A stretch of DNA of 64,000 nt, taken from positions 372,001 to 436,000 of the forward strand of contig NZ_QXED01000002.1 in assembly GCF_003583365.1 (NCBI RefSeq). Reading direction: 5' to 3'. This DNA is from Fibrisoma montanum (lineage in GTDB: Bacteria; Bacteroidota; Bacteroidia; Cytophagales; Spirosomataceae). Below, one piece after another: positions 41,803 through 50,779 of the stretch (the stretch's first letter is position 1; each line of letters begins with the position of its first letter). The translations under genes were made by a program, and so were the position numbers. The notes below the pieces were generated by a model that saw only the letters and a program-made list of their open reading frames with translations, had not been told where the DNA came from and did no database searches.

Positions 41803-43947
41803 ATGAAATTACTCCTCATTGGCTGGCTGACCGTCTGCCTGGGCGGTCCGGCATTTTCCCAATCGGGCTCGGGCCCCAGCCGCTACTCCATCGAAGACGT
41901 ACTGTCGGCTCCGTACTGCGCCGGCCTGGTGGGCGAACCGCAGGCCGGTCGGATAGCCTGGGTCAGTGCGCAGGAGGGTATACGAACGGTATTCGTACAC
42001 AACGTGCGATCGGGTCAGACAACAGCACTCACCAATTACCAGACCGACGATGGGCAGGACATCAGCGACCTGCACATCTCGGCCGATGGGCGCTGGCTGG
42101 CGTTTGTGCGGGGTGGGGCCAAAAACAGCGAGGGAGTAAGCCCCAATCCAACGAGTAGTCCAGCCGGGGCCGAGCAGGCTGTTTACCTCTTACCCACCGA
42201 TGGCAGCCGAGCGCCGGTGCGGGTGTCGCCCGGTAACCAGCCGGTCTTTTCGCCTACGGGCAAACGGCTGTTGTTTGTGCAGGGCGGTCAGGTGTATCTG
42301 GCGGAGATTCCCGGCCTGTCGGCCGACAAACCAGTCAATGCACCCGTGCGGCTCTTTACGGCCCGGGGGAGTCAGTCGGACGTAACCTGGTCGCCGGATG
42401 GCGGGCGGGTCTTGTTTTCGAGCGTTCGGGGCTATCACAACTTTATTGGCGTGTATGACCTCAGCCGGAAAGTCATTACGTGGCTTGCGCCGGGCGTCGA
42501 CCGGGATCAATCGCCGGTATGGTCGCCGGATGGAAGTCAGGTTGCTTTTATTCGGGTGCCGGGCAAGAAACACGGCGAAATGGAGAATGTACAGGGGGGA
42601 CACCGATTCGCGATCTGGGTAGCCGACGTAGCCACGGGCGAAGGCCGGACGCTTTGGCAATCGCCCGCCGACGATGGCGGATTTGCTCAGGATTACCCCG
42701 CTGAGCCGCTGCGCTGGACGGCATCCAACAAATTGCTGTTCTTTTCCGAACACGAGGGCTGGATGCACCTGTATGCCCTGTCGCCAACGGGCGGGAAGCT
42801 CACGGACATGACACCCGGCGCGGCCGAAGCCGAAGAAACGGCTGTGCCGGCCGATGGTCGCTACGTATACTACAGCACCAATCTGAACGATATTGACCGG
42901 CGGCACATCTGGCGGGTTGCGCTGACCGATGCTGGACCCGTAACGCCCGAACCGCTCACGACCGGTACCGGCATAGAAACCGATCCTGTCGTGGTGGGCG
43001 ATCAGTTGTTTTACCGGTCGGCATCGTGGAATCGGTCGACAGGTATTGCGAAACGTAGGGTAGGGGACTCCAGCCAGACGCTGCTGTTTCCAGCCGAACC
43101 GGCTCCGCGTTTTCCGACGATGGCGCTGACGGAGCCGAAACAGATCGTTTTCAAAGCCGCCGATGGGGTAGAGGTTCACGCCCAGCTCTTTCTGCCCAAT
43201 TCCACATCCCAGACGCCCCGTCCGGCTCTGGTGTTTATGCACGGCGGCCCCATGCGGCAGATGCTGCTGGGCTGGCATTACCGGGGCAGTTACTACGCCA
43301 ACGCATACGCCATGAATCAGTATCTGGCCAGTCAGGGCTACGTCGTGCTATCGGTGAACTACCGGGCGGGCATTGGCTACGGTCGCGCGTTTCGGCGGGC
43401 CGACCGGCAGGGACCGCGCGGAGCCTCCGAATACCAGGATATTCTGGCCGCGGCCAAATACCTGCAAAGTCGCCCTGATGTGAACCCGCTTAAAATCGGT
43501 CTGTGGGGCGGGTCGTACGGCGGCTACCTGACGGCGCTGGGTTTGGCTCGCAATTCCGATCTGTTTGCCTGCGGGGTGGATATTCACGGCGTTCACGACT
43601 GGGCCTGGCGCGGCAATCACTTTTCGCCCGGTGGCGGCTGGGCTATCGGTGAGGCTGAAGCTAAAGTTGCGTTTGAATCGTCGCCGGCGTTCAACCTCGA
43701 TTTCTGGCGGTCGCCGTGCCTGTTCGTCCACGCCGACGATGACCGGAACGTGACCTTTGCTGAAACTGTCGATCTGGTGCAGAAACTTCGCGACAAGGGC
43801 GTACCAACGGAAGTCCTGATCTTCCCGGACGACGTGCATAGCTTTCTGTTACACAAAAACTGGGTTCGTACGTACCAGGCGCTGGACGTTTTCTTCCGAA
43901 AGCACCTGATGAGTCAGCCGGAGAAACCTTTAACCAGTGAAAAATAA
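41803..43947 (+). CDS. S9 family peptidase (prolyl oligopeptidase/dipeptidyl peptidase type), exported
   Basis: The 714-residue protein starts with signal peptide MKLLLIGWLTVCLGGPAFSQ. An N-terminal beta-propeller with TolB/WD-like repeats (DISDLHISADGRWLAFVRG, SDVTWSPDGGRVLFSSVRG, SPVWSPDGSQVAFIRV) precedes the alpha/beta hydrolase domain. The nucleophile is Ser571 in GLWGGSYGGYLTALG, the Asp lies in HADDDRNVTFAE, and the His in FPDDVHSFLLH. It cleaves short peptides, often after proline or alanine, in the periplasm. The ATG at 41803 is used; the frame upstream crosses the terminator. The alkyl-cysteine methyltransferase gene begins directly after the stop, so both are likely on one transcript. 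Confidence 0.92.
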   Translation: MKLLLIGWLTVCLGGPAFSQSGSGPSRYSIEDVLSAPYCAGLVGEPQAGRIAWVSAQEGIRTVFVHNVRSGQTTALTNYQTDDGQDISDLHISADGRWLAFVRGGAKNSEGVSPNPTSSPAGAEQAVYLLPTDGSRAPVRVSPGNQPVFSPTGKRLLFVQGGQVYLAEIPGLSADKPVNAPVRLFTARGSQSDVTWSPDGGRVLFSSVRGYHNFIGVYDLSRKVITWLAPGVDRDQSPVWSPDGSQVAFIRVPGKKHGEMENVQGGHRFAIWVADVATGEGRTLWQSPADDGGFAQDYPAEPLRWTASNKLLFFSEHEGWMHLYALSPTGGKLTDMTPGAAEAEETAVPADGRYVYYSTNLNDIDRRHIWRVALTDAGPVTPEPLTTGTGIETDPVVVGDQLFYRSASWNRSTGIAKRRVGDSSQTLLFPAEPAPRFPTMALTEPKQIVFKAADGVEVHAQLFLPNSTSQTPRPALVFMHGGPMRQMLLGWHYRGSYYANAYAMNQYLASQGYVVLSVNYRAGIGYGRAFRRADRQGPRGASEYQDILAAAKYLQSRPDVNPLKIGLWGGSYGGYLTALGLARNSDLFACGVDIHGVHDWAWRGNHFSPGGGWAIGEAEAKVAFESSPAFNLDFWRSPCLFVHADDDRNVTFAETVDLVQKLRDKGVPTEVLIFPDDVHSFLLHKNWVRTYQALDVFFRKHLMSQPEKPLTSEK

Positions 43948-43948
43948 G

Positions 43949-44440
43949 ATGCTGACCGCGTTCATGAACAGTCCGCTTGGCCCCGTCCGGATTACCGGCG
44001 ACGAGCAGGGCGTAGCGGCTATCTCCTGCGTGGTTGTTACGTTGCCGGACCCCATACCCGACGTACCTGAGCCGTTGCAGGCGGCCGTTCGGCAACTAAC
44101 CGAGTACTTTGCGGGAACGCGGCAGACCTTCGACTTCGCCCTCAACCCGTCGGGTACGGTGTTTCAGCAGAAAGTCTGGCAGGCCCTGCTCGACGTACCG
44201 TTCGGCACTACGCTGTCGTACCTGGCTTTGACCCGTCGAATCGGCGATGAGAAGGCCATCCGGGCGGTGGCGGCTGCCAATGGGAAGAATCCGCTGTGGA
44301 TTGTCGTACCGTGCCACCGCATCATCGGCTCCAACGGCAGCCTGACGGGCTACGCGGGCGGGTTGTGGCGCAAACAGTGGCTATTGACGCATGAAGGCGT
44401 CCGACCGGGGGCAAACCAGGGGCAGTTAAGCTTGTTTTGA
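43949..44440 (+). CDS. ogt: Methylated-DNA--[protein]-cysteine S-methyltransferase
   Basis: The 163-residue suicide repair protein removes alkyl groups from O6-alkylguanine (and O4-alkylthymine) in DNA onto its own cysteine. The acceptor is Cys122 in IVVPCHRIIGSNGSLTGYAG, preceded by the DNA-binding helix-turn-helix (VWQALLDVPFGTTLSYLALT and RAVAAANGKNP with the Asn hinge). The ATG at 43949 lies one base after the S9 peptidase stop; a GTG at 43937 would overlap that gene by 11 bases. No Ada regulatory domain is fused, so this is the Ogt form. Up to 44624 no further gene was found; a near-palindrome around 44442-44457 (CCTG..CAGG) may help end the transcript. Confidence 0.93.
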   Translation: MLTAFMNSPLGPVRITGDEQGVAAISCVVVTLPDPIPDVPEPLQAAVRQLTEYFAGTRQTFDFALNPSGTVFQQKVWQALLDVPFGTTLSYLALTRRIGDEKAIRAVAAANGKNPLWIVVPCHRIIGSNGSLTGYAGGLWRKQWLLTHEGVRPGANQGQLSLF

Positions 44441-44624
44441 TGCCTGTCGGCCGGCAGGTAAAGTAATTGACCATCAGCCTGAACAGGCAGTTACCCTTTG
44501 AGCAAGAGCTGGACGTGTCCGGCTGTTCAGGCGCACGGAAGGCGGTTCTGTCGTTTTCGTCGGGAAGAAGCCGAACACTGCCTGCTGCGTCAGGCTGCGA
44601 TGTATCAACTGTATCAACGAGCAC

Positions 44625-45386
44625 ATGATTTCAGGAGCCATTTCTTCAGACCAGTCGATCTGGAAACGGATCGGCCAGTTCATCTACCTCATCCTTGCCA
44701 TCTCCGGCATTTTACTCGATAGAATTACCCCCCTGCGGGTGTTGCTCTGGACGCTGATCGCAGCTAACATTTTGTTTCTCTGGTTTTTCAAAGATTGGGT
44801 AACGCTGGAGGCTGTCATCCTCTTTTTCGTAGCCATGTTCGTGATCCGTTACGCCATGCTGTTTGGGTCGTTCGGGCAAAAGGGGCTGGCCCCGTGGCTT
44901 ATTCATCGGTTTGGAGAAAAACAGGGCTACGCGTATTACGAAAACCTGACGGCATTTTTGTTTTTTTACCGGGGCACCAGCTTCAATCTCTTGGTCGAAT
45001 ACACGGCCGACAGCCTGCTGATCCCGCTCTGGCTGGAACCCTGGGCTACCGGTCTGGCGCTGGTTGGTATGATCGGTGCATCCATCATCAACCTCTGGGC
45101 AACAGCCATCGTCGGGATTGATGTGTACTACTACAAAGACATGTTTCTGGGACGGGCTGTGGGTAAATTTGAAGTACGTGGCCCGTTCCGGTATTTCAGC
45201 AATCCGATGTACGGCATCGGGCAGTGCAATGCCTACGGGGCGGCTCTTTATTACGGCTCAGTGTGGGGGTTGCTCGGTACGTTGCTCAATCAGGTTCTGA
45301 TGTACGTGTTCTATTTCAGGTTTGAGAAACCCCACATCAAGCGATTATTTGCCGGGTCAGATGCATCCCTTCCGGCTAATTTGTAA
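44625..45386 (+). CDS. Membrane-bound methyltransferase-like protein (PEMT/ICMT family)
   Basis: The 253-residue protein has about six hydrophobic segments (IGQFIYLILAISGILL, VLLWTLIAANILFLWFF, AVILFFVAMFVIRYAML, WATGLALVGMIGASIINLWA, WGLLGTLLNQVLMYVFYF). Near the C-terminus it has VRGPFRYFSNPMYGIGQ, the motif of phospholipid N-methyltransferases and isoprenylcysteine methyltransferase-like proteins (RNPMY). It is therefore probably a SAM-dependent lipid or small-molecule methyltransferase in the inner membrane; the substrate is unknown. The gene stands alone between the ogt-type gene and the hydrolase lipoprotein gene. Confidence 0.75.
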   Translation: MISGAISSDQSIWKRIGQFIYLILAISGILLDRITPLRVLLWTLIAANILFLWFFKDWVTLEAVILFFVAMFVIRYAMLFGSFGQKGLAPWLIHRFGEKQGYAYYENLTAFLFFYRGTSFNLLVEYTADSLLIPLWLEPWATGLALVGMIGASIINLWATAIVGIDVYYYKDMFLGRAVGKFEVRGPFRYFSNPMYGIGQCNAYGAALYYGSVWGLLGTLLNQVLMYVFYFRFEKPHIKRLFAGSDASLPANL

Positions 45387-45445
45387 CTTGTAAACAGATT
45401 CCACCGTATCAAAAACCGAAACAGTTAAACCCCTATTTGCTGTCT

Positions 45446-46339
45446 GTGAACTGGATTAAAGACCTAAAACCCATTCATTGCCTGGTTCTGCTTTGCCTGT
45501 TGCTGTCGGGATGTTTTCGGCGGTTCCAGATGACCGAGCGTGAGGTCCGGGCTCATTATGCTGGCCGTTCGGTGAAGCCCCGGTTTCATACCCTGGAAAC
45601 CGATAGTACCAAACTGTTCGTCGCCAGTATCGGGGCTGATACGTTGCCGCCCCTGCTGCTGATTCACGGTGCGCCCGGAGCCTGGTATGGGTACCTTCGC
45701 ATGCTGGACGACAGCCTGTTGCAGCAGCGCTACCACATCCTGTCGATTGAACGGCCGGGCTACGGAAAGTCGCGGAAAAGGCGCCGGGCCGTTACGTCCA
45801 TTAATCAGCAGGCCGCGTGCATCAGCCAGGCCCTGAGCCTGAACTGCTCCCGGAAACCAGCCGTCGTGCTGGGCCGATCTTACGGCGCACCCATTGCCGC
45901 GCGGCTGGCTACCCTGCACCCCGACCGGGTTGGCCATCTGTATCTCGTTTCGGCGGCTATTGACCCGGATAAAGAAAAATTCTTCTGGTTTTCGGGCTGG
46001 GGGCGGATGCCGTTCGTAAAGCTGTTTCTGCCCCGCTCGCTGAACATCGCAACGGCCGAGAAGTATAGCCACGCGGCAGAGCTGCGCCAGCTGCTGCCCT
46101 GCTGGACGCAGCTCTGCATGCCCGTTACGGTGATGCAGGGCGGTAAGGACTGGATTATTGACCCCGGTAACTTTGATTTTGCCCGGCGCGTACTGGCCAA
46201 TACGGACGCTCGGTTCATTTATCTGCCCGATGCCGGGCACGTGATTACCAGCTCGCACCACGACCTGGTCGAGGAGTTGCTGCTGAATACGGCCGATAGT
46301 CTGTACCAGCAGTCTGCACTCAGCGCGCGTCGGCCCTGA
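45446..46339 (+). CDS. Alpha/beta hydrolase lipoprotein
   Basis: The protein has about 297 residues with an N-terminal lipoprotein signal (HCLVLLCLLLSGCFRRF; lipobox LSGC). The alpha/beta hydrolase fold shows PPLLLIHGAPGAWYGYLRML with the oxyanion HG motif, LSIERPGYGKSRKR, nucleophile Ser in VVLGRSYGAPIAARLA, Asp in MQGGKDWIIDPG and His in LPDAGHVITSSHHD. The substrate is unknown; an esterase or epoxide-hydrolase-like activity fits. There is no ATG: GTG at 45446 is used and TTG at 45437 is the alternative, both giving the same lipobox. It converges on the START-domain gene. Confidence 0.82.
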   Translation: MNWIKDLKPIHCLVLLCLLLSGCFRRFQMTEREVRAHYAGRSVKPRFHTLETDSTKLFVASIGADTLPPLLLIHGAPGAWYGYLRMLDDSLLQQRYHILSIERPGYGKSRKRRRAVTSINQQAACISQALSLNCSRKPAVVLGRSYGAPIAARLATLHPDRVGHLYLVSAAIDPDKEKFFWFSGWGRMPFVKLFLPRSLNIATAEKYSHAAELRQLLPCWTQLCMPVTVMQGGKDWIIDPGNFDFARRVLANTDARFIYLPDAGHVITSSHHDLVEELLLNTADSLYQQSALSARRP

Positions 46340-46378
46340 TTGGCAGAATGGCCGGGCTGTAACACGCGGTCGACTGGT

Positions 46379-47062
46379 TCAGGGGTGTAAAAAACTGAAC
46401 GTACGATTCTGGTAATACGGCAGCTTCACGTGTTTCTCAATCTCCGAAAACGACTGATAGGGTGCCGTGGCAATCAGGGAATTGATCAGCCAGACGGGAA
46501 TGTCGCCCCCCGGATCAACCTCGAAAAAATAGTCGATCTGAAGCCGGTTGGTACCAATTTGCTGAATTTGCCATTGTGATCGCCATCTGGGTATACGGAC
46601 TACCCCTTTCTTTTCCGGCACCAGGCCCGGTACGTTGTCGGCTTTGATGTAGACGGTGCCGGTCGTCTTATCCTGGCTCAGTACCATGTGCATCACGACG
46701 TCCCGGTCCGATGCGGGCCAGGGCAGGGCTGACCGATGGTAGTAATACAACTCCCGGTCGCTGACCCGCCGGATCACGTAGGCGTCTACGGTCCGGGCCA
46801 TGATTTCCCGGTAGTGTTCGATCCCGGAAACGTACGCAACCAGCTGCGGTACCGTAGCGTTGACTTCGCAGTGAACTTTAACTGCTTTCCGGCGACTGTT
46901 GGGGAGCGGGCGCGAATAGACCTGAATGCCGTTTTTCGCTTTTTCCAGTTTCCATCCCGCCGGCTGAGGATTTGATTCCGTGCCTTGTGCCAGCAGACAC
47001 GCTGAAGACCAAATCGTAAGCGAACAGGCCAGAAGCCAGAATCTCTGCCGGTAGATCAGCAT
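46379..47062 (-). CDS. START domain protein, exported
   Basis: The 227-residue protein has a signal peptide (RFWLLACSLTIWSSACLLAQ). The rest is a START/SRPBCC lipid-binding fold: WKLEKAKNGIQVYSRPLPNS, VPQLVAYVSGIEHYREIMAR, ELYYYHRSALPWPASDRDVV, QIDYFFEVDPGGDIPVWLIN and the C-terminal helix TAPYQSFSEIEKHVKL. Relatives bind lipids or other hydrophobic molecules; the ligand is unknown. It has no clear operon partner. The 182 bases to the next gene (47063-47244) hold only that gene's promoter. Confidence 0.85.
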   Translation of the reverse strand: MLIYRQRFWLLACSLTIWSSACLLAQGTESNPQPAGWKLEKAKNGIQVYSRPLPNSRRKAVKVHCEVNATVPQLVAYVSGIEHYREIMARTVDAYVIRRVSDRELYYYHRSALPWPASDRDVVMHMVLSQDKTTGTVYIKADNVPGLVPEKKGVVRIPRWRSQWQIQQIGTNRLQIDYFFEVDPGGDIPVWLINSLIATAPYQSFSEIEKHVKLPYYQNRTFSFLHP

Positions 47063-47217
47063 AATCGATGTCGGGTAAACTGGCCGTAGCCGCGGGTGGG
47101 TAAGCCCGAAGATAGCTGAAAACGGTCAGATTGTCTGAAAAAGCGGCCATTTCCTACCGTACGTAACCCCAGGCCCGCCGAACGTAAACTCTGAATTTCG
47201 GACTGAACCCAGCCTCC

Positions 47218-47225
47218 TAATTTTG
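47218..47225 (+). promoter_or_regulatory. -7 promoter element before the interrupted outer-membrane protein gene
   Basis: TAATTTTG fits TAnnTTTG and lies 19 bases before the ATG at 47245. The promoter thus seems intact although the gene is interrupted. Confidence 0.45.
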
Positions 47226-47244
47226 GGCATAACCAAACCCAAAT

Positions 47245-47892
47245 ATGTCTACACAAATGAGAACGTTCTTCCTGCTCAGTGCGGTGCTGGTCATCTTCCC
47301 GTTCATGGTAGCCACTGCCCAGTCTGCTCTCTCTGACTCCAGTTCCAGTGTCGTTCCATCGTTTTTCCGGCTTTATTTCCTGGAACTTGTCATGCATGAA
47401 GCCCGTGGGGGATTCGAAATAGGAACTGCTCCAAAACAGGCCCTCGTGATCGATGGTAGTTACTTCTGGGGCTTTCCGTCGGCGCGGGGGCTGGGTCGCC
47501 AGCCCGGATGGGCCATAAAAGCCGATTACCGGTTTTATAAAACAAAACCCAATCGGCGTACACGCTTTTTCTATGGTCCCAACTTAATGTGGAAACAGCA
47601 AACCTATGTCTAAGAATACATCAACGGGTTAGCGATCAAAGGGCACCGTTCCGTTGTTGCTCTTAATGTAAAAACGGGGATAGATTTTCCACTGGGCAAG
47701 GCTGATCAGCCGCGGCTTGAACTATTTACTGGAGCCGGCTTACGGTTTCAGTCCGTAGGCCAGGAAAGCGAATACAGTTCAAACGTATTGACCCCTTCGA
47801 AAGGAGATAAAACGACGATCCGTTTTGTTGGAGACTACACAGGCCCTGACATCATGCCGAACAGATAGTTCGGCATACTGCTGAAGTTCTGA
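47245..47892 (+). pseudogene. Outer-membrane beta-barrel-like protein interrupted by two in-frame stops
   Basis: A signal peptide (RTFFLLSAVLVIFPFMVATA) leads into strands such as GGFEIGTAPKQALVIDGSYF and RFFYGPNLMWKQQTYV. A TAA then interrupts at 47611-47613. The same frame continues without any shift: EYINGLAIKGHRSVVALNVK, TGIDFPLG, LELFTGAGLRFQSVGQ. A second stop, TAG at 47866-47868, is followed in the same frame by FGILLKF and a final TGA at 47890-47892; a terminal Phe is typical of outer-membrane proteins. The whole is 216 codons, a normal size for small barrels of the DUF3575-like kind. Two single-base changes would restore it. Recent inactivation is the simplest reading. A hairpin with 9-base arms (47854-47876) covers the second stop. 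Confidence 0.8.
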
Positions 47893-48046
47893 ATATACCG
47901 GCAAAATGTTTCAGTGATAAGGTCAGCGGGCCGGGCCGGTGCTGAATCGGTCCGCTGGCTCGCCGGGGCGTACCTATTAGTAAATACATTTCAACCGGCG
48001 GTTCGGCACCCGTATCTTTCGCATAATCATGCATTATTGTGCCGCT

Positions 48047-50701
48047 ATGATACGTCCAACTATCTACTTCCTCTTTATACTGTTACTGCCCGGTCAGTTG
48101 CTGGCCCAATGGAAGCCGCTGGGTCCTTACGGCGGCCCGATTGAGATCCTCGAATCCAACGAGAAGGTGACGCTGGCCTCCGGTCCGACCGGCAGTTTTT
48201 TCCGGTCGACCGACGGGGGGAAAAACTGGCAGATCACGACCCAGGGTTTGCCTAACTCGCCCATTACGGCTGCGTTGGTAACGGATTCGCTGATTCTGGT
48301 CGGTACCGGTGGTACCGGGGTGTACCGATCAATCAACGGTGGAGTCACCTGGTCAGCGAGTGGTCGTTTTGATGCATCGCGGACCAGCGGGCAGCCCCGG
48401 GCCTACGGTTTCCTGCGCGTGGGGCCGTTCCTGTACGCTGCCACGGCGGAGGGCGTGTTCCGCTCGTCGAACAATGGTGTCAACTGGCGCGAGGTCAGCA
48501 ATGGTCTCTACACCCGCGACGGTATTTTCTCGTTGGTGGCTATTCCGGGCAGCCGGGCGCTTCTGGCCGGTACGGGCCTTGGCATCTACCGTTCCATCGA
48601 CGACGGTGAAACCTGGGCATTGATACGGTCGCCGATTACATCGGCCAGCCGTAACGCGCTGGAAGGAGACGTGTATGCGCTTGAGCAGGGGGATGGGGTA
48701 ATTATGGCCGGTTCGTACGGGCAGGGCTTTATTCGCTCGCTCGATCAGGGTACAACCTGGACCGCGTCAAACACCGGTTTGCCGTTCGGTACGTCGGTCT
48801 ACGTCATTAAAGTAAAAAATGGGGTGGTGTACATCGGAACCGATACCGGCATCTACCGCTCAACCAACAAGGGTACGACCTGGGTGCAGATGGAAAATTT
48901 TCCGTCTGATGCGCCCATATCCGGCCTTTCGTTCATTGGAAACTCATTGCTGGCGGCTACGAATAGCGAGGGGCTGTTCCGGACGGACAATGCCGGCCAA
49001 AGCTGGACCGAATCAAACGCCGGGCTGCTGGCCGATACCGAACTGCTCGTAACCAGCGGCAATAAACTCTGGTGCGTTTCGGGCGAGAACGTAGTCCGGT
49101 CGCTGGACGGAGGCAAGACCTGGAAGATTGTTCGGTACAAGATGACCGCAGATGAGCTGATTCAGGACCTCAAACGCGACGGTAATACGTTGTACCTGAC
49201 CAACCGGGATCTGTACCGCTCTACCGACGACGGCGACACCTGGCAGAAAGTAAACCAGCCCCTGGCTATTCCGGATGGGGTGTTTCTGACCTCGATCTGG
49301 GTAGCTGGCAACGATATTCTGGCTGCGACGCTGAACGATGGCATCTATCGGTCGACGGATGGGGGTCGGGTCTGGCGGGCTTTGTCACGCGATGGGTTAC
49401 CCACGGCTGCCAACCTTCGCCCTACGTTCATTACCAACGTAAGAAACACCCTGTACGTCGGCTTTTCCTCGGCCGGCCTGTTTCAATCGACCAACAACGG
49501 AACAACCTGGGAGCGTGTGAAAGGCATCCGCGAAAATGCCGATGTCTGGACGCTGGCGACCGTAGGCGATACACTTTACGTAGGTACAAACAGCGAGTCG
49601 CTATACCGCTCAACGGATAAAGGGCAGACCTGGACGCGGGCCGACAAAGGCATCACATCATCGACGGTTCGGTCTATCCTGCCAACGCCGACCGGTATTT
49701 TTGTCGGTACGTTCAAAGGGGTGGGTGTGACGACCACGAAAGCGGCATTCTGGCGACGGTACAACAACGGACTGCCGCTGCTGCAGGCCAGCCGCGAAAA
49801 CGTAGCGGCCGAAGACCTGCGCATGTTTCCGCTGACGACGGAGAACAACCAGTTGTATGGCTCAACGCTGTATGGCGTCTGGACGCGTCCCCTGAATGAG
49901 CCGCCCTATATCACACCGGAGCCGGTCGTATCGACCACCTGTGTCAACGGGCTGATTCAGATCCGGTACCGCATCAGCGATACGTTCGAGGAGAAAAACC
50001 AGTTCACTATTCAGGTGTCGGGGCCGGATGGGGTGTACTCGACTACGCTCATTACGCCGTTGGCAGGCTGTGCTTCGCCGGGACAGGCAACGGATCAGGG
50101 GTTCTTTGGGTGCCCGATTGATTTGCGGATGCCGACTGGTACGGCCGCCGGCGACAATTACCGCATGCGCATTGTCGCGTCGAGCCCGGCAACACAAAGT
50201 ACCGATATCCCTATCAAGCTGACGCCGAACCCAATCCCGTCAAAACCGGTGATAAAAGTGGACAGCTCAAAACTTACGACAGTCGATGCGGCTTTTGCGT
50301 ACCAGTGGCTGCTCAACGACCGGCCCGTTCCGGGGGCTACCAGCCGTATCTTTGACCCCAGAAACTTCCCGGGAATTTATGCCGTTCGGGTGGCCAATGA
50401 ATGTACCGGCACCGCCGTGTCGGATCAGCTGGCCTACCTCATTACAGCCACCGAACCGACGTTCGATGATGAGGTGAGTGTTTTCCCGAACCCCGCCGAC
50501 GATGCCCTGACGGTTCAGCTGCCCCGGGCGGTGAAAGGAACCCGGCTGCGGCTGCTCCGGCCCGACGGAGCGTTGCTGAACGAACAGACGACCGCGACTA
50601 CGCAGCATAAACTGTCGATCGGTGCATTACCGGCCGGTTTGTATCTGCTTCAGGTCAAACAGGGCGACCGGCAGACCGTGAAACGGGTTCTGAAAAAATA
50701 G
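48047..50701 (+). CDS. Large secreted BNR/Asp-box beta-propeller protein with T9SS sorting domain
   Basis: The 884-residue protein has signal peptide MIRPTIYFLFILLLPGQLLA. About a dozen repeats follow, each with an Asp-box-like turn: FRSTDGGKNWQ, YRSINGGVTWS, FRSSNNGVNWR, YRSIDDGETWA, IRSLDQGTTWT, YRSTNKGTTWV, FRTDNAGQSWT, VRSLDGGKTWK, YRSTDDGDTWQ, YRSTDGGRVWR, FQSTNNGTTWE, YRSTDKGQTWT. They form sialidase/Ycf48/sortilin-like propellers, here without catalytic features. An Ig-like region (about 640-790) precedes a type A T9SS sorting domain (VSVFPNPADDALTVQLP to the end). It is likely a surface or secreted binding protein; its partner is unknown. The ATG at 48047 is used; an in-frame ATG at 48029 adds six residues. 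Confidence 0.88.
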   Translation: MIRPTIYFLFILLLPGQLLAQWKPLGPYGGPIEILESNEKVTLASGPTGSFFRSTDGGKNWQITTQGLPNSPITAALVTDSLILVGTGGTGVYRSINGGVTWSASGRFDASRTSGQPRAYGFLRVGPFLYAATAEGVFRSSNNGVNWREVSNGLYTRDGIFSLVAIPGSRALLAGTGLGIYRSIDDGETWALIRSPITSASRNALEGDVYALEQGDGVIMAGSYGQGFIRSLDQGTTWTASNTGLPFGTSVYVIKVKNGVVYIGTDTGIYRSTNKGTTWVQMENFPSDAPISGLSFIGNSLLAATNSEGLFRTDNAGQSWTESNAGLLADTELLVTSGNKLWCVSGENVVRSLDGGKTWKIVRYKMTADELIQDLKRDGNTLYLTNRDLYRSTDDGDTWQKVNQPLAIPDGVFLTSIWVAGNDILAATLNDGIYRSTDGGRVWRALSRDGLPTAANLRPTFITNVRNTLYVGFSSAGLFQSTNNGTTWERVKGIRENADVWTLATVGDTLYVGTNSESLYRSTDKGQTWTRADKGITSSTVRSILPTPTGIFVGTFKGVGVTTTKAAFWRRYNNGLPLLQASRENVAAEDLRMFPLTTENNQLYGSTLYGVWTRPLNEPPYITPEPVVSTTCVNGLIQIRYRISDTFEEKNQFTIQVSGPDGVYSTTLITPLAGCASPGQATDQGFFGCPIDLRMPTGTAAGDNYRMRIVASSPATQSTDIPIKLTPNPIPSKPVIKVDSSKLTTVDAAFAYQWLLNDRPVPGATSRIFDPRNFPGIYAVRVANECTGTAVSDQLAYLITATEPTFDDEVSVFPNPADDALTVQLPRAVKGTRLRLLRPDGALLNEQTTATTQHKLSIGALPAGLYLLQVKQGDRQTVKRVLKK

Positions 50702-50723
50702 CCTCTGACGCAATCTGTAAAGC

Positions 50724-50763
50724 CAGGCCCCGCCGAATACATCAGCGTATTTGGCGGGGCCTG
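50724..50763. terminator. Bidirectional terminator hairpin
   Basis: A 17-bp stem (50724-50740 with 50747-50763, one G-U pair) with a six-base loop, between the convergent BNR-protein (+) and TonB-domain (-) genes. The U-runs are short on both sides. Confidence 0.7.
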
Positions 50764-50779
50764 TTGATTTGTTACCGGA

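Noticed and set aside
42190-43278. 362-codon frame antisense to the S9 peptidase
   Set aside because: Shadow of a conserved peptidase gene; Arg/His/Pro-rich without recognisable features.
44498-44722. 74-codon frame before the membrane methyltransferase gene
   Set aside because: TTG start, overlaps the methyltransferase start in another frame, Arg/His/Cys-rich without features.
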